The notes: generated from the letters alone by a model not told the origin. DNA of 64,000 bases from Occallatibacter gabretensis (GCF_001449115.1 NZ_LAIJ01000012.1:124001-188000), one strand, 5' to 3'; positions 1 through 9,223 are shown, counted from the stretch's first letter. Program-made: numbers and translations.

Positions 1-1947
1 TCCACCCTTCGCGAAAACCGTCTTTTCCCGCCTTCGCCTGAGTTCAGCGCCCACGCCCACATCCAGTCCCTTGAGCAATACGAAGAGCTCTACAAGCAGT
101 CCATCGAAGATCCGGAAACCTTCTGGGCCAACGTCGCCAATGATCTTCACTGGTTTAAAAAATGGGACAAGGTTCTCGACTGGAACCTTCCCTTGGCCAA
201 GTGGTTCGTCGGCGGCCAGATCAATCTGAGCTACAACTGCGTCGATCGCCACGCCCTCGGCACTCGCGCCGGCAAGACCGCCATCCTCTGGGAAGGCGAG
301 CCCGGCGAAGTCCGCCGCCTCACATACGCCGAGCTGCACACTGAAGTCCAGAAATTCGCCAACGCCCTAAAGTCTCTGGGTATCAGGAAAGGCGATCGCG
401 TCGCCGTCTACATGGGCATGACGCCGGAGCTCGCCATCGCTCTGCTCGCCTGCGCCCGCATCGGCGCAGTCCACTCCGTCATCTTCGGCGGCTTCGCCGC
501 TCAAGCCATCGCCGATCGCGTCAACGATTCCTCCTGCGTCGCCATCCTTACCCAGGACACATCCTTCCGCCGCGGCACGGAAATCAAGCTCAAAGCCACC
601 GTAGACGAAGCCCTCAAGCTTTGCCCCACTGTTCAGCACGTCGTCGTCTACAAGCGCTCCGGCTCGCCCATCAACATGGTCACCGGCCGCGACTGGTGGT
701 GGCACTCGCTCGTAGCTAACGCACCCTCCGTCTGCCCCGCCGAACCGCTCGACTCCGAAGACCCGCTCTACATCCTCTACACCTCCGGCACCACCGGCAA
801 ACCCAAGGGCCTCGTCCACACCACCGGCGGTTACGCCGTCGGAACCTACATCACCACCAAATACGTCTTCGACATTCAGGACCACGACGTCTATTGGTGC
901 ACCGCCGACATCGGCTGGGTCACTGGCCACTCGTACGTCGTCTACGGCCCGCTCCAGAACGGCGCAACGGTCCTCATGTATGAGGGTGCGCCCAACTTCC
1001 CTGACTTCTCCCGCTTCTGGAAGATCATCGACGACCACAAGGTCACCATCTTCTACACCGCTCCCACCGCCATCCGCGCCTTCATCAAGTGGGGCAATGA
1101 GCATGTAGAAAAGCATGACCTCAGCTCCCTCCGCCTCCTCGGCACAGTAGGTGAGCCCATCAATCCCGAAGCCTGGATGTGGTATCGCGAGAAGATCGGC
1201 CGCAATCGCTGCCCCATCGTCGATACCTGGTGGCAAACCGAAACCGGCGCCATCATGATCTCGCCCATCCCCGGCGCCATCGCCACCAAGCCCGGCTCCG
1301 CCACGCGCCCCTTCTTCGGCATCCAGCCGGAAGTCGTCACCAAGCCTGACGCCGAAGGTCATTTCGAAAAAGTCCCCGCCGGCTCAGGCGGCCTGCTCGT
1401 CATCCGCAAGCCCTGGCCCTCCATGGCCCGCACCATTTACGGCGATCCAGAGCGTTATGAGAAGACCTATTGGTCCGATGTCCCCGGCTGCTACTTCACC
1501 GGCGACGGCGCGCGTCAGGATGCAGATGGCTACTTCTGGCTCATGGGCCGCGTCGATGACGTCATCAATGTCTCCGGCCACCGCCTCGGCACCATGGAAG
1601 TCGAATCCGCCCTCGTCGCCCACCCCAAGGTCGCAGAAGCAGCCGTCGTAGGCCGTCCAGACGATCTCAAAGGCCAGGCCATCTCTGCCTTCGTCTCTCT
1701 CGAATCCGGCCACAAGCCCTCAGAAGAACTCAAAGACGAGCTTCGGAAGTGGGTCTCCAAGGAGATCGGCTCACTAGCCCGTCCCGACGACATCCGCTTC
1801 ACCGAAGCACTCCCCAAAACCCGCTCCGGCAAAATCATGCGCCGCCTCCTCCGCGAGCTCGCCACCCACGGCGAAATCAAAGGCGACACCACCACCCTCG
1901 AAGACTTCTCCGTAATCGCCAAACTCCGCGAAACCGAAGAAGGCTGA
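1..1947 (+). CDS. acs: Acetyl-CoA synthetase (AMP-forming), 5' end outside window
   Basis: Activates acetate with ATP and CoA to acetyl-CoA through acetyl-AMP; cytoplasmic, feeding central carbon metabolism. The frame is open from base 1 and gives 648 residues, close to the roughly 650 usual for Acs, so only a short N-terminus is missing. Visible signatures are the AMP-binding P-loop [11 protein letters not shown] (from about base 769), WWQTETG, the adenylate motif [12 protein letters not shown], the hinge [13 protein letters not shown] and the C-terminal [11 protein letters not shown], whose lysine is the site regulated by acetylation in known Acs proteins. It ends in a hairpin shared with the converging gene downstream. 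Identification is firm from full-length similarity to E. coli-type Acs. Confidence 0.97.
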   Translation, partial: STLRENRLFPPSPEFSAHAHIQSLEQYEELYKQSIEDPETFWANVANDLHWFKKWDKVLDWNLPLAKWFVGGQINLSYNCVDRHALGTRAGKTAILWEGEPGEVRRLTYAELHTEVQKFANALKSLGIRKGDRVAVYMGMTPELAIALLACARIGAVHSVIFGGFAAQAIADRVNDSSCVAILTQDTSFRRGTEIKLKATVDEALKLCPTVQHVVVYKRSGSPINMVTGRDWWWHSLVANAPSVCPAEPLDSEDPLYILYTSGTTGKPKGLVHTTGGYAVGTYITTKYVFDIQDHDVYWCTADIGWVTGHSYVVYGPLQNGATVLMYEGAPNFPDFSRFWKIIDDHKVTIFYTAPTAIRAFIKWGNEHVEKHDLSSLRLLGTVGEPINPEAWMWYREKIGRNRCPIVDTWWQTETGAIMISPIPGAIATKPGSATRPFFGIQPEVVTKPDAEGHFEKVPAGSGGLLVIRKPWPSMARTIYGDPERYEKTYWSDVPGCYFTGDGARQDADGYFWLMGRVDDVINVSGHRLGTMEVESALVAHPKVAEAAVVGRPDDLKGQAISAFVSLESGHKPSEELKDELRKWVSKEIGSLARPDDIRFTEALPKTRSGKIMRRLLRELATHGEIKGDTTTLEDFSVIAKLRETEEG

Positions 1948-1968
1948 GCTATTCCGATCAGCAACAAA

Positions 1969-1994
1969 AAGGCCCACTCCTCGGAGTGGGCCTT
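1969..1994. terminator. Bidirectional intrinsic terminator
   Basis: Twelve-base arms AAGGCCCACTCC and GGAGTGGGCCTT around a two-base TC turn, flanked by A-rich sequence on the left, so the minus-strand transcript ends in a U-run. It sits between the convergent acs and the reverse-strand gene at 2016-2486. Confidence 0.85.
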
Positions 1995-2015
1995 TCGCTT
2001 TCTACCATCAACAGC

Positions 2016-2486
2016 TTACCGGGGATGACCGCCGCCGGGATGTCCGCCGCCACCTGCATGCGAAAATCCTGCGCTGTGCTCGTTGGTAGGCTCATGTCCC
2101 GCATGACCTACATTCCCACGTCCATCCCGAGCTTCATTGCCCTGGAAATGCGTAAATGCCTGCGCATTACGTTCCGGCATCGGGCCGTGATAGCCATGGT
2201 GCGGATCATAGCGGTTGTCTACGTGTCCGTAAAATCCATGCGGCCCATGAAACCACGGACCAGCGCCGATAAACACGCCCCCCGTAAACCAATCCGGCCC
2301 ATAGTAGCCATACGGAGCGCAATCATACGGCGCATAGTCGAAATACCCATAGGGGCATACCGGCGCAACGCCGATTCCAACTGAAATCTGTGCTGCTGCT
2401 GCTGCGTGCGCTGCGGGAGTTTTAGGCGAGCTGCTCACCAGAACAAAAGTAAGAGCGACAAAAATCAGTGATTTCCAGCGGATCAT
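2016..2486 (-). CDS. Secreted Gly/Tyr/His-rich protein, paralogue of 34437-34994
   Basis: 156 residues of unknown function. An N-terminal hydrophobic signal peptide (about residues 1-29) is followed by an Ala-rich stretch and a core CPYGYFDYAPYDCAPYGYYG, then D-W-F-T-G-G-V-F-I-G. The His/Gly-rich tail ends GGGGHPGGGHPR. The core is nearly superimposable on that of the product of 34437-34994 (both have PYGYYG, WF, GG, FIG, GPW), so the two are paralogues. Two cysteines near the core could form a disulfide. The start codon is preceded by GGAGGA about 8 bases upstream. Proteins of this composition are common in soil acidobacteria, but I know of no established role; envelope or matrix location is inference. 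Confidence 0.8.
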   Translation of the reverse strand: MIRWKSLIFVALTFVLVSSSPKTPAAHAAAAAQISVGIGVAPVCPYGYFDYAPYDCAPYGYYGPDWFTGGVFIGAGPWFHGPHGFYGHVDNRYDPHHGYHGPMPERNAQAFTHFQGNEARDGRGNVGHAGHEPTNEHSAGFSHAGGGGHPGGGHPR

Positions 2487-2606
2487 TTAGACATCCTCCA
2501 GCCTTATGTATCTACACATCTAACTTCTACTTAGGTGTACGGAATGGGTTTAAGGTTGGTTGGACGATTCATCTTCATAATTTGCAGTCGTTTGGCCACC
2601 CTTTGC

Positions 2607-2612
2607 TACACT
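2607..2612 (+). promoter_or_regulatory. -10 box of a putative leaderless promoter
   Basis: TACACT, with TGC just before it as an extended -10, lies 8 bases before the ATG at 2621. TTGCAG at 2582-2587 could serve as a -35 with a 19-base spacer. No Shine-Dalgarno sequence precedes the ATG, so transcription would start at or next to the start codon. Confidence 0.5.
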
Positions 2613-2620
2613 GACCCTCC

Positions 2621-3142
2621 ATGCGCCAGCTCCGTTACAGCGTCGCCGTAAGCCTCGACGGTTTTATCGCCGGACCCAACGGCGAATCCGACTGGATCAT
2701 CACCGATCCATCCTTCGACTTCGCCGCGCTCTGGAATGAATTTGACACCCTGCTCATGGGCCGCCGCACCTTTGAAGTCGCCATCAAGCGCTTCCCATCT
2801 CTTGACGCGATGGGAAAGAAAATAGTCGTCGTCTCCACTACCCTCAAGCAATACCCCGGCGCAACCATCCTCAGCGATAAAATCTCCGAGGCCGTCGCCG
2901 CCCTCAAAGCCGAATCAGGCCCCCAACCCGGAAAAGATATCTGGCTCATGGGCGGAGGCGCGCTCTTTCGCACCCTGCTCGATGCCGGCCTCGTCGATAC
3001 TGTCGAGCTCAGCGTCATCCCCATCCTACTCGGCTCCGGAACCCCGCTGCTCCCCGCAGGCAACCGCTGCCCAATGCGCCTCGAGGAATCCTCCGCACTA
3101 CCCAACGGAACCCTCCGCCTCTACTATTCCATCGCCCGCTGA
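2621..3142 (+). CDS. Dihydrofolate reductase-like / RibD C-terminal domain protein
   Basis: 173 residues covering one RibD-C/DHFR-fold domain, as in the YyaP/YwjB-type proteins. The N-terminus RYSVAVSLDGFIAGPNGESDW is the classic family start, followed by LLMGRRTFE and the NADPH-binding-like segment DIWLMGGGALFRTLLDAGLVD. The C-terminal half has PILLGSGTPLLP. The family comprises NAD(P)H-dependent reductases, mostly with unknown substrates; folate or deazaflavin-type reduction cannot be assigned here. It stands alone as a monocistronic gene with its own upstream -10 box, 100 bases before the next coding region. Confidence 0.88.
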   Translation: MRQLRYSVAVSLDGFIAGPNGESDWIITDPSFDFAALWNEFDTLLMGRRTFEVAIKRFPSLDAMGKKIVVVSTTLKQYPGATILSDKISEAVAALKAESGPQPGKDIWLMGGGALFRTLLDAGLVDTVELSVIPILLGSGTPLLPAGNRCPMRLEESSALPNGTLRLYYSIAR

Positions 3143-3226
3143 CGCACTCACCGCTATCCTGCACGCAGACCCTCTCACAGCCAGCACAGCTCACGTTTTT
3201 TCTGCCCTTCCGATCTCTCTCTTTGC

Positions 3227-3232
3227 TACACT
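3227..3232 (+). promoter_or_regulatory. -10 box of a putative leaderless promoter
   Basis: TACACT in the context TTTGCTACACTGACC, identical over 15 bases to the sequence before the gene at 2621. Ten bases separate it from the ATG at 3243, and there is no Shine-Dalgarno sequence. Confidence 0.5.
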
Positions 3233-3242
3233 GACCGCGCTC

Positions 3243-5126
3243 ATGCGCCCACATCTGTTTTGCCTTGTTCTCCTCTTCGGCCTTGCCTCGGTCCCGGCCT
3301 TTGCCGCGCCGGACCAATGGGTAGAAGTTCGTAGCCCGCATTTCACGGTTATCACCAACGCCGGAGAGAAGCAGGGCCGCCATACGCTCGATCAGTTCGA
3401 ACGTATGCGCTGGGTCTTTTCGACCCTCTATCCAAAGTTCAATGTCGATCCGCCGGAGCCCATCCTCATCTTCGCCGCCAAAAACGGAAAGACCTTCCAG
3501 TCCTTCGAGCCACAGGCCTATCTCGCCAAAGGCCAGCTCTCCCTCGCCGGATACTTCCTTAGCACGTCCGACAAAAACTACATCCTTCTCCGCCTCGACG
3601 CCGAACAGGAAAACCCCTTCGCCACCGTCTACCACGAATACACCCACCTCCTCTTTCGCTCTGCCGCGGACTGGATACCCCTCTGGTTCAACGAAGGCAT
3701 TGCCGAGTTCTTTCAGAACACCACCATCCACGACAAGAACGTCGAGCTCGGCAAGCCCAGCGCCGACGACATCCTCTACCTGCGCCAGCAAAAGCTCATT
3801 CCGCTTCCCGTTCTTCTCAAGATCGATGCCAGCTCACCCTACTATCACGAAGAGGAAAAGGGCTCGATCTTTTACGCGGAATCCTGGGCACTCACGCATT
3901 ATTTTCAGATCACAGATAAAGAGAAGGGAACCCACCGCCTCTTCGACTACCTCAATCTCGTGGCCAATCACACAGACTCCATCGCAGCCGCCGAACAGAT
4001 CTTCGGCAATCTCAAGCAGCTTCAGTCTGCGCTTGAGTCCTACATCAACGCCGGCAACTACAAAGAGTTCGTTCTCAACTCCGCTGCCGCGCCCATAGAC
4101 GAGTCCTCCTACACCGTTCGCACGCTCACGCAGTTTCAGGCCGATGCCGCCCGGGCTGATGTTCTCGCCGATGTCCAGCGCGAGCAGGAAGCCCGCAGTG
4201 TCATCGATTCCATCCTCAAGGCCGATCCCAACAATGTTGCGGCCATGGAAACCATGGGCAATATTGAGCTGCGCGCTAATAATCACGAAGAGGCTCGCAA
4301 GTGGTACGCGCAAGCCGTCAAGCTCGATTCCCAGAGCTATCTTGCCAACTACTACTTCGCCGCCATGTCGCAGGGCGGCAGCTCTGCCGACGACGCGCTC
4401 ATCGAATCCAGCCTGCAGGCCGCCATCAAGCTTAATCCCAAATTTGCCCCCGCCTATGATCGCCTGGCCGGCCTCTATGAGCGGCAGCCTGATAAACGCG
4501 ATCAGGCACTTCAGCTCTCCCTGCAGGCCGTCAAACTTGATCCATCCAACTTGTACTACCGCCTCAACGCCATCAACGTGCTCATGACCTTGGGCCGCTT
4601 CGATCAGGCTCTCTCCGCTCTCCAGACTGCCGTGAAAGTCGCAAAAACCCCCAGCGAGGTGAATCTCGTCCAGAGCCGTATCTCTCAGGTCACTCAGATT
4701 CAGCAGGCTCGCGCCCACGCCGCACAGGCTCCGCAAGGGCAGGGACAGGTGGTTACGCTTGATGACATTCCCGGCGCAGGAGCCGGAGTTCAGACCGTCC
4801 GGATCGTGCAAAAAGTCGCAGCCGATGCTGCACCAAAGCATCCTGACGCGGCCTCAGGCCCAAAGCACTCCCTCACCGGCATCATCCAATCCGTCACGTG
4901 TTCCTATCCCACCATCATCGAGTTTCAGCTCAAAGCCCCGGCCCAGACCGTCACCCTCTACAACAACAACTTCATAAAGATCGATCTCAGCGCCGCTGGC
5001 TTCAACCCAACCGGCTCCATGAATCCCTGCAAGGACTTTGAAGGCCGCACCGCGCGCATCTCATACGCCGAAACTACAGACAAAACCGTCGATGGCCAGG
5101 TCCTCGCCATTGAACTCCACAAATAG
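3243..5126 (+). CDS. Secreted gluzincin (peptidase MA-like) with TPR repeats
   Basis: 627 residues. The ATG at 3243 is chosen because it begins a clean signal peptide (MRPHLFCLVLLFGLASVPAFA, cleavage after AFA); the frame is open further upstream but that part overlaps the previous gene. A zinc-peptidase motif HEYTH (about residue 131) is followed some 20 residues later by WFNEGIAEFF, the Glu-zincin third-ligand arrangement of the peptidase MA / DUF1570 group. Residues of about 300-480 form several TPR units (for example AMETMGNIELRANNHEEARK). The C-terminal 90 residues form a separate small domain that I do not recognise. Probably a periplasmic metallopeptidase or scaffold; the substrate is unknown. 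Confidence 0.85.
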   Translation: MRPHLFCLVLLFGLASVPAFAAPDQWVEVRSPHFTVITNAGEKQGRHTLDQFERMRWVFSTLYPKFNVDPPEPILIFAAKNGKTFQSFEPQAYLAKGQLSLAGYFLSTSDKNYILLRLDAEQENPFATVYHEYTHLLFRSAADWIPLWFNEGIAEFFQNTTIHDKNVELGKPSADDILYLRQQKLIPLPVLLKIDASSPYYHEEEKGSIFYAESWALTHYFQITDKEKGTHRLFDYLNLVANHTDSIAAAEQIFGNLKQLQSALESYINAGNYKEFVLNSAAAPIDESSYTVRTLTQFQADAARADVLADVQREQEARSVIDSILKADPNNVAAMETMGNIELRANNHEEARKWYAQAVKLDSQSYLANYYFAAMSQGGSSADDALIESSLQAAIKLNPKFAPAYDRLAGLYERQPDKRDQALQLSLQAVKLDPSNLYYRLNAINVLMTLGRFDQALSALQTAVKVAKTPSEVNLVQSRISQVTQIQQARAHAAQAPQGQGQVVTLDDIPGAGAGVQTVRIVQKVAADAAPKHPDAASGPKHSLTGIIQSVTCSYPTIIEFQLKAPAQTVTLYNNNFIKIDLSAAGFNPTGSMNPCKDFEGRTARISYAETTDKTVDGQVLAIELHK

Positions 5127-5170
5127 CCATCGATGCGCGTGTGCCCAACAGGCTCCGAGTAAAGACAAAA

Positions 5171-5198
5171 CGGCCCGAATCCGTCAGGACTCGGGCCG
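5171..5198. terminator. Intrinsic terminator between convergent genes
   Basis: Arms CGGCCCGAATCC and GGACTCGGGCCG with a GTCA loop and one mismatch. It is flanked by AAAGACAAAA on the left, giving a U-rich end for the minus strand, and by a T-rich tract on the right. Confidence 0.75.
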
Positions 5199-5228
5199 CA
5201 TCTTGTTTCACCCAAATTTCCAGAATCT

Positions 5229-5822
5229 CTAAAACCTGTAACCCACGTTGATCCCGGCCCGAGGATTCCATCGCCGATGCGGTGAGTTGCCCTGTTCCGG
5301 CGTGTTATCGGTCAGCGAAAAGGACGATGCAATGTTGTCGCCGTAAAGCTGGAATGAGATCCGGTGACTCCACTGGTACTCCAGGCCGCCGCCCACCCCG
5401 CCGGCAAAGGAAATATCCGGCGTCTGTCCCGTGCCGCCCGTATGTGCGCCGCCAATCAGCACGCGTCCAAACAGGCTCCACTTCTCGAAAATCGGCCCAT
5501 GCACCTCAGGACCGGCAAGAACCATGCTCACCTTCGGGTCTCCAGGATTCCCTGACGCATACGAGCCCGGATAGTACGAACCATCCGCCGCCACGGCAAA
5601 GAACCGGCCAAAATCGCGAACCACTCCAAAGTCTGCGCCAATCAACCCATACCGCGACTGGTTTACCTGGTTAATGCTCGTATAACTTACGCCTGCGTAT
5701 GCCTTCCACTTCAGTTCGGCATCGGGATTTGCCGCAGGGGCCGGTTTATCCGGTGCAATCTGGGCCAATGCGGCCAGCGGCATTCCCGCGGCCAACAACA
5801 AAATCAACCACTTGCTCTTCAA
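5229..5822 (-). CDS. Outer-membrane beta-barrel protein (small porin/OmpA-like fold)
   Basis: 197 residues. A signal peptide MKSKWLILLLAAGMPLAALAQ precedes a short Pro/Ala linker. Alternating hydrophobic/aromatic strands follow (WKAYAGVSYTSINQ, FFAVAADGSYYPG, GLEYQWSHRISFQLYG), and the protein ends in AGINVGYRF. The C-terminal phenylalanine is the outer-membrane insertion signal of beta-barrels. The length fits an eight-stranded barrel of the OmpA/OmpW type. Function cannot be deduced. It is monocistronic and faces the TPR peptidase gene tail to tail across a shared terminator. Confidence 0.8.
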   Translation of the reverse strand: MKSKWLILLLAAGMPLAALAQIAPDKPAPAANPDAELKWKAYAGVSYTSINQVNQSRYGLIGADFGVVRDFGRFFAVAADGSYYPGSYASGNPGDPKVSMVLAGPEVHGPIFEKWSLFGRVLIGGAHTGGTGQTPDISFAGGVGGGLEYQWSHRISFQLYGDNIASSFSLTDNTPEQGNSPHRRWNPRAGINVGYRF

Positions 5823-6112
5823 AGGCTAATTCTCCTCAATCGGCACACGCTCGCCGCTCCCGATGGAGCAGCTGCCATTGGCGTGGTCCGGTACCTCTAT
5901 AGACTATCCCGTTACCCCTGCTTCCACGAAGCCGGAATGCGGATTGGTTTGTTTGAAGGGTACGGGCTTTAGCCCGTACATTTACACCCGCAAAATACAG
6001 GGCTTTAGCCCCTGAGGGAATGCGGAATCCAGATTGGCCTGCTTCCATAGAAGCCGAAACCGGCCCAGTCTTGGGACGTCCCGCGCATCAAAACGAAAGC
6101 CAGCCTCAGCCC
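5823..6112. other. Intergenic region carrying one twin-hairpin repeat
   Basis: About 290 bases upstream of the barrel gene, which reads leftward, and downstream of the KimA-like gene. I see no gene here. The right-hand part holds the twin palindrome described separately; the left part would contain the barrel gene promoter. Confidence 0.7.
5955..6016. repeat. Twin GCTTTAGC hairpin repeat, copy 1
   Basis: Two palindromes about 37 bases apart: GTACGGGCTTTAGCCCGTAC at 5960-5979 and CAGGGCTTTAGCCCCTG at 5998-6014. They share the core CTTTAG while the arms differ and remain complementary. Same arrangement as the copies at 9050, 16771, 38311 and 48842. Confidence 0.8.
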
Positions 6113-8011
6113 TCAGCGAGAATGCACATCCAGGTACCACGGAATGTTGATCACAAAAGTCCGCGGATTTCCCTTGACCAGCAGCAGGACCTTCAGCAGC
6201 CCGGCGCGATGGTTGTGCATCAATCCCTCCCACCAGTGCTTCACCATCATCTCCGGAACCAGCACGCAGATCTTCTGGTGTTCCGTCTCGCGCTCCACCT
6301 CGTGGATATAGTCCAGAATCGGCTGCAGAATCGTCCGGTAGGGCGACTTGATCACCTTCAGTTGCGGCACCGCACGGCCCTCGGCTTTCAGCGGTGCCGT
6401 TACATATTCATCCCACGTCGAGCAGATCGTATCCGGCTCGTCCGCCACCTGCACATGCACGCAGCGAATATCGTCTGACATCGCCAGTGCAAACGATAGT
6501 GCCTTCTCCGTAATCCGGTTCCATTTATCTACCGGCACAATCATGATCGGATGTCCTCTTTCCGCTCGTGCAAACGGACGGTCAAGCACTGACTCCTCAT
6601 CCACGATGTCATAATGCCGTCGAACCGACCTCATCATCAGGATCAGCCCCGCCACCAGCAGCACTGTGATCCATGCACCATCCAGGAACTTCGCCACCAG
6701 CACCACTAGCGTTGTAATGCCTGTGGCAGACGCGCCCAGTCCGTTCACCAGCATCTTCAGCCCGACACCGCGCGTCTTCGTCCTGTCCTGCTTCCACCAG
6801 TGCACCACCATCCCGGCCTGTGAAAGCGTAAACGCCAGAAACGCGCCAATCGCATACAGCGGAATCAGCCGGTCCGTCACGCCGCGAAAGATAATCAGCA
6901 GCACCGCCGTCAGCGTCACCAGGACATAAATGCCCCACGAGTACAACAGCCGCCGCCCGCGCAGCAGAAACACATGCGGCATGTAGTCGTTATGCGCAAT
7001 CGCCCGCGTCAGCCGCGGAAAATCCGCAAACGCCGTATTCGCCGACAGTGTCAGTGCAAGCAGCACGGAGGCAATCGTCAAATAGTAGAACCATCCATGG
7101 CCCATCACCGCGTGAGTCAGTATCGAAAGCACGCTTTCATAACCCGGCTTGTCGGGGTCCATCGCTGCAATGCCGTAGGCGTTGCACAGCCATGCCATCC
7201 CGGCCAGCATAATGGCCAGCAAGGCAATGATGATCGTCAGCGTGATCTTCGCGTTCTTCGCTCGCGGCTCGCGAAACGCCATTACGCCGTTACTCACTGC
7301 CTCCACGCCGGTCATGGCCGCGCAGCCGGAAGAAAACACCTTCAGCAGCAGCCATAAGCTCAGTGCTTCAGTCGCCGGAGGGATCGCAGGCATCGGCGCC
7401 ATCGGGTGTGGATGGCCGCCGGAAGCCACCACCCGCGCCAGGCCCACCGCAATCACAATCAGCAGCGTGCCGGTAAACATCAGCGTGGGAATCATGAACA
7501 CCAGGCCCGTATCGTGTACGCCGCGCATATTCACAATCGTCAGGATCAGCAGCGCTCCCAGGCACATCTCCAGCGTGTAAGGCTGCAGGCTCGGCACGCC
7601 GGAAACCAGCGCGCCAATGCCCGCCGAAATACCCACCGCTGCCGTCAGGATGTAATCGATCATCAGCGCCGCCGCCGCCAGCAGCCCCGCCTTCCGGCCC
7701 AGGTTCTCTGAGGCCACCGTGTAGGAACCGCCCCCATTCGGATACGCCTCGATCGTCTGCCGGTAGCTGAAGAAGACGATGATCATCAGAATGATGATGG
7801 CCATACTGATCGGCACAATGTAATGCACGCCGCCCAGCCCCAGCGGAATCAGCAGCATCAGCGCCGCCTCAGGACCATAAGCCGCCGAGCTCAGTGCATC
7901 CAGGCCAAAGATCGGAATGCCCGCCGCCGGGCCAATCGATTCAGCGCGCTCTTCGCTCGTAGCCAGCGGGCGGCCAAACAGCAGATTCAGTGCGTTGCCG
8001 GTGATCGACAT
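6113..8011 (-). CDS. KimA-like APC-superfamily potassium transporter
   Basis: 632 residues with about 12 membrane helices in the first 480 and a cytoplasmic C-terminal domain. The sequence follows Bacillus KimA (YdaO) closely: GLDALSSAAYGPE near the N-terminus, FFSYRQTIEAYPNGGGSY, SSGCAAMTGVEAVSNGV, and IPLYAIGAFLAFTLSQAGM. KimA is a high-affinity proton-coupled potassium importer inhibited by c-di-AMP. The C-terminal half (about residues 480-632) has a USP-like beta-alpha pattern (MIVPVDKWN, KICVLVPEMMVKHWWEGL) that could be regulatory. I infer potassium uptake; an amino-acid substrate is the main alternative. The start codon ATG at 8011 precedes a typical cytosolic N-terminus. Confidence 0.85.
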   Translation of the reverse strand: MSITGNALNLLFGRPLATSEERAESIGPAAGIPIFGLDALSSAAYGPEAALMLLIPLGLGGVHYIVPISMAIIILMIIVFFSYRQTIEAYPNGGGSYTVASENLGRKAGLLAAAALMIDYILTAAVGISAGIGALVSGVPSLQPYTLEMCLGALLILTIVNMRGVHDTGLVFMIPTLMFTGTLLIVIAVGLARVVASGGHPHPMAPMPAIPPATEALSLWLLLKVFSSGCAAMTGVEAVSNGVMAFREPRAKNAKITLTIIIALLAIMLAGMAWLCNAYGIAAMDPDKPGYESVLSILTHAVMGHGWFYYLTIASVLLALTLSANTAFADFPRLTRAIAHNDYMPHVFLLRGRRLLYSWGIYVLVTLTAVLLIIFRGVTDRLIPLYAIGAFLAFTLSQAGMVVHWWKQDRTKTRGVGLKMLVNGLGASATGITTLVVLVAKFLDGAWITVLLVAGLILMMRSVRRHYDIVDEESVLDRPFARAERGHPIMIVPVDKWNRITEKALSFALAMSDDIRCVHVQVADEPDTICSTWDEYVTAPLKAEGRAVPQLKVIKSPYRTILQPILDYIHEVERETEHQKICVLVPEMMVKHWWEGLMHNHRAGLLKVLLLVKGNPRTFVINIPWYLDVHSR

Positions 8012-8210
8012 AGTTTTTCAGTCTTATCCGCGGCGCTTAAAGTTTAGGTCGACACACCCCGCACGCCGTCCCCGAATTCTCTCACGCGCATCCATAATGA
8101 ATCTCCCAGCACGCGATGAAGAATCAGCAAGGATAACCACTATCGTCTATACCCAACTGATCCCCTGACTCTCGAATCAATGAGTGTCATCCTGAGCGAT
8201 AAATATGGTT

Positions 8211-8290
8211 TGTCATCCTGAGCGAAGCAGGCCACGCAAAGCGTGGCTTGCGAAGTCGAAGGACCTGCGGTTGTTCTTGCTGTTGTTCTT
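8211..8290 (+). repeat. TGTCATCCTGAGCGAAG element, copy 1
   Basis: Conserved left flank TGTCATCCTGAGCGAAGC, a variable hairpin GCCACGC-AAA-GCGTGGC, then the conserved right flank beginning GTCGAAGGACCTGCGG and running into TTGTTCTTGCTGTTGTTCTT. A truncated left flank also lies at 8185-8199. Confidence 0.8.
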
Positions 8291-8311
8291 CGTCCGTTTC
8301 ACCACAAGCAT

Positions 8312-8378
8312 CGGGTGCCCTAGAGCATGCCCTAAGCGTAGTCGAAGGGTCTCCAGTTTGGAGACCTGGGATACCACA
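8312..8378 (+). repeat. GGTCTC hairpin element, degenerate copy
   Basis: Begins CGGGTGCCC and ends GACCTGGGATACCACAA like the copies at 16707 and 16884, but the middle is expanded. The hairpin here is GGTCTCC-AGTTT-GGAGACC at 8348-8366. Confidence 0.65.
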
Positions 8379-8430
8379 ACAGCCAATTTCACCGTCTATC
8401 CATTGCCATCGAATCACGAACCATCAACCA

Positions 8431-8967
8431 CTAGCTCCCCGGCAACTTACAACAATCCCCACCCTCCGGCACATCATTCGCCCCGGCATCCAGCACCACC
8501 TTCCAGCTCCCATCGCTCCCCTTGCGCCAGATCGTCATATATCGCCCCGCAGTCAGCACCGGATTCCCATTCGCATCCTTGCCTTTGCCCTCATAATGCC
8601 CCCACGTATACCCCATATCGCCGCTCGGCCCCATCGCCGCATCCGTAGGCGTCCACGTCAGCTGGTAAGTCTTCGGGTCCCACTTGGCCGACTTCGCAAT
8701 CGCCACCTTCCCAATCAGAGGAGCCGCCCCATTGCTCAGCGACACCCCATCCTCGGCAAACCACGTCGCAAACGCCTCGCCCCCGCGCTCCGCCACGTCC
8801 TTGGCAAACTTCGCCTCCAGGTCCAGCAGCACAGCCTTGCCCGGCCGCATCGTCGGGTCCAGCGGATTCATCGTGCTCGCCGGCGCCTGCGGCGTCAGCA
8901 TCTGCCCCCACGCCGAACCCAGCCCTGCCGTTGCCAGAACCAGTCCCCCCAGAAATCTCAGCCTCAT
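8431..8967 (-). CDS. Secreted DUF4440 / NTF2-like (SnoaL-type) protein
   Basis: 178 residues from the ATG at 8967; a second ATG at 8973 is possible. GGAGAGG lies nine bases before 8967, which decides the start. The signal peptide MRLRFLGGLVLATAGLGSAWGQ is followed by a single cystatin-like fold domain with LDLEAKFAKDVAERGGEAFATWFAEDGV and RYMTIWRKGSDGSWKVVLDAG, the hallmark pattern of DUF4440 proteins. It ends with vicinal cysteines (GGDCCKLPGS). Members of this fold bind or isomerise small molecules; no substrate can be named. Monocistronic. Confidence 0.8.
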   Translation of the reverse strand: MRLRFLGGLVLATAGLGSAWGQMLTPQAPASTMNPLDPTMRPGKAVLLDLEAKFAKDVAERGGEAFATWFAEDGVSLSNGAAPLIGKVAIAKSAKWDPKTYQLTWTPTDAAMGPSGDMGYTWGHYEGKGKDANGNPVLTAGRYMTIWRKGSDGSWKVVLDAGANDVPEGGDCCKLPGS

Positions 8968-9049
8968 TTTCATGGACCTCTCCGCCCTCATCCTAAATCC
9001 AATCTAGCGGCAAAGGCGTCTAATCGCTGCGGAGGTTTTGCGTCAGGGC

Positions 9050-9103
9050 ATAGCTTCAGCCATGCAAAAAAGACATAAAGACTTCATAAGGCTTTAGCCC
9101 TGG
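9050..9103. repeat. Twin GCTTTAGC hairpin repeat, degenerate copy 2
   Basis: GTCAGGGCATAGCTTCAGCC followed about 37 bases later by AAGGCTTTAGCCCTGG. The layout matches the other twin elements, but the arms are partly decayed. It lies upstream of dxs. Confidence 0.6.
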
Positions 9104-9132
9104 TGGGGCGTTTTTCAAAATCTCCACGTTGA

Positions 9133-9138
9133 TATACT
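9133..9138 (+). promoter_or_regulatory. Possible -10 box of the dxs promoter
   Basis: TATACT preceded 16 bases upstream by TTTTTC. It would give a leader of about 80 bases before the dxs ATG at 9224. Weak -35, so tentative. Confidence 0.3.
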
Positions 9139-9223
9139 GAAAGATAGGCCACGGCGCAGCAAAAAAGGGCAGGGAAGCATTCCTCTCTGCAACCTATGCC
9201 ATCCGCCGGCGTTAAGGAACTTC

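Larger units (their letters stand above)
8012..8430. other. Intergenic repeat-bearing region
   Basis: About 420 bases between two leftward-reading genes. I see no coding region. It contains one complete and one truncated copy of the TGTCATCCTGAGCGA element, fused directly to a degenerate copy of the GGTCTC hairpin element. Confidence 0.75.

Noticed and set aside
367-1362. 331-codon open frame on the minus strand inside acs
   Set aside because: A typical high-GC shadow opposite a conserved gene; its product is Gly/Asp/Ala-rich with no domain or ribosome site.
2982-3242. N-terminal extension of the TPR peptidase
   Set aside because: It overlaps the DHFR-like gene and lacks signal-peptide character; the ATG at 3243 starts a clean signal peptide and has a -10 box before it.
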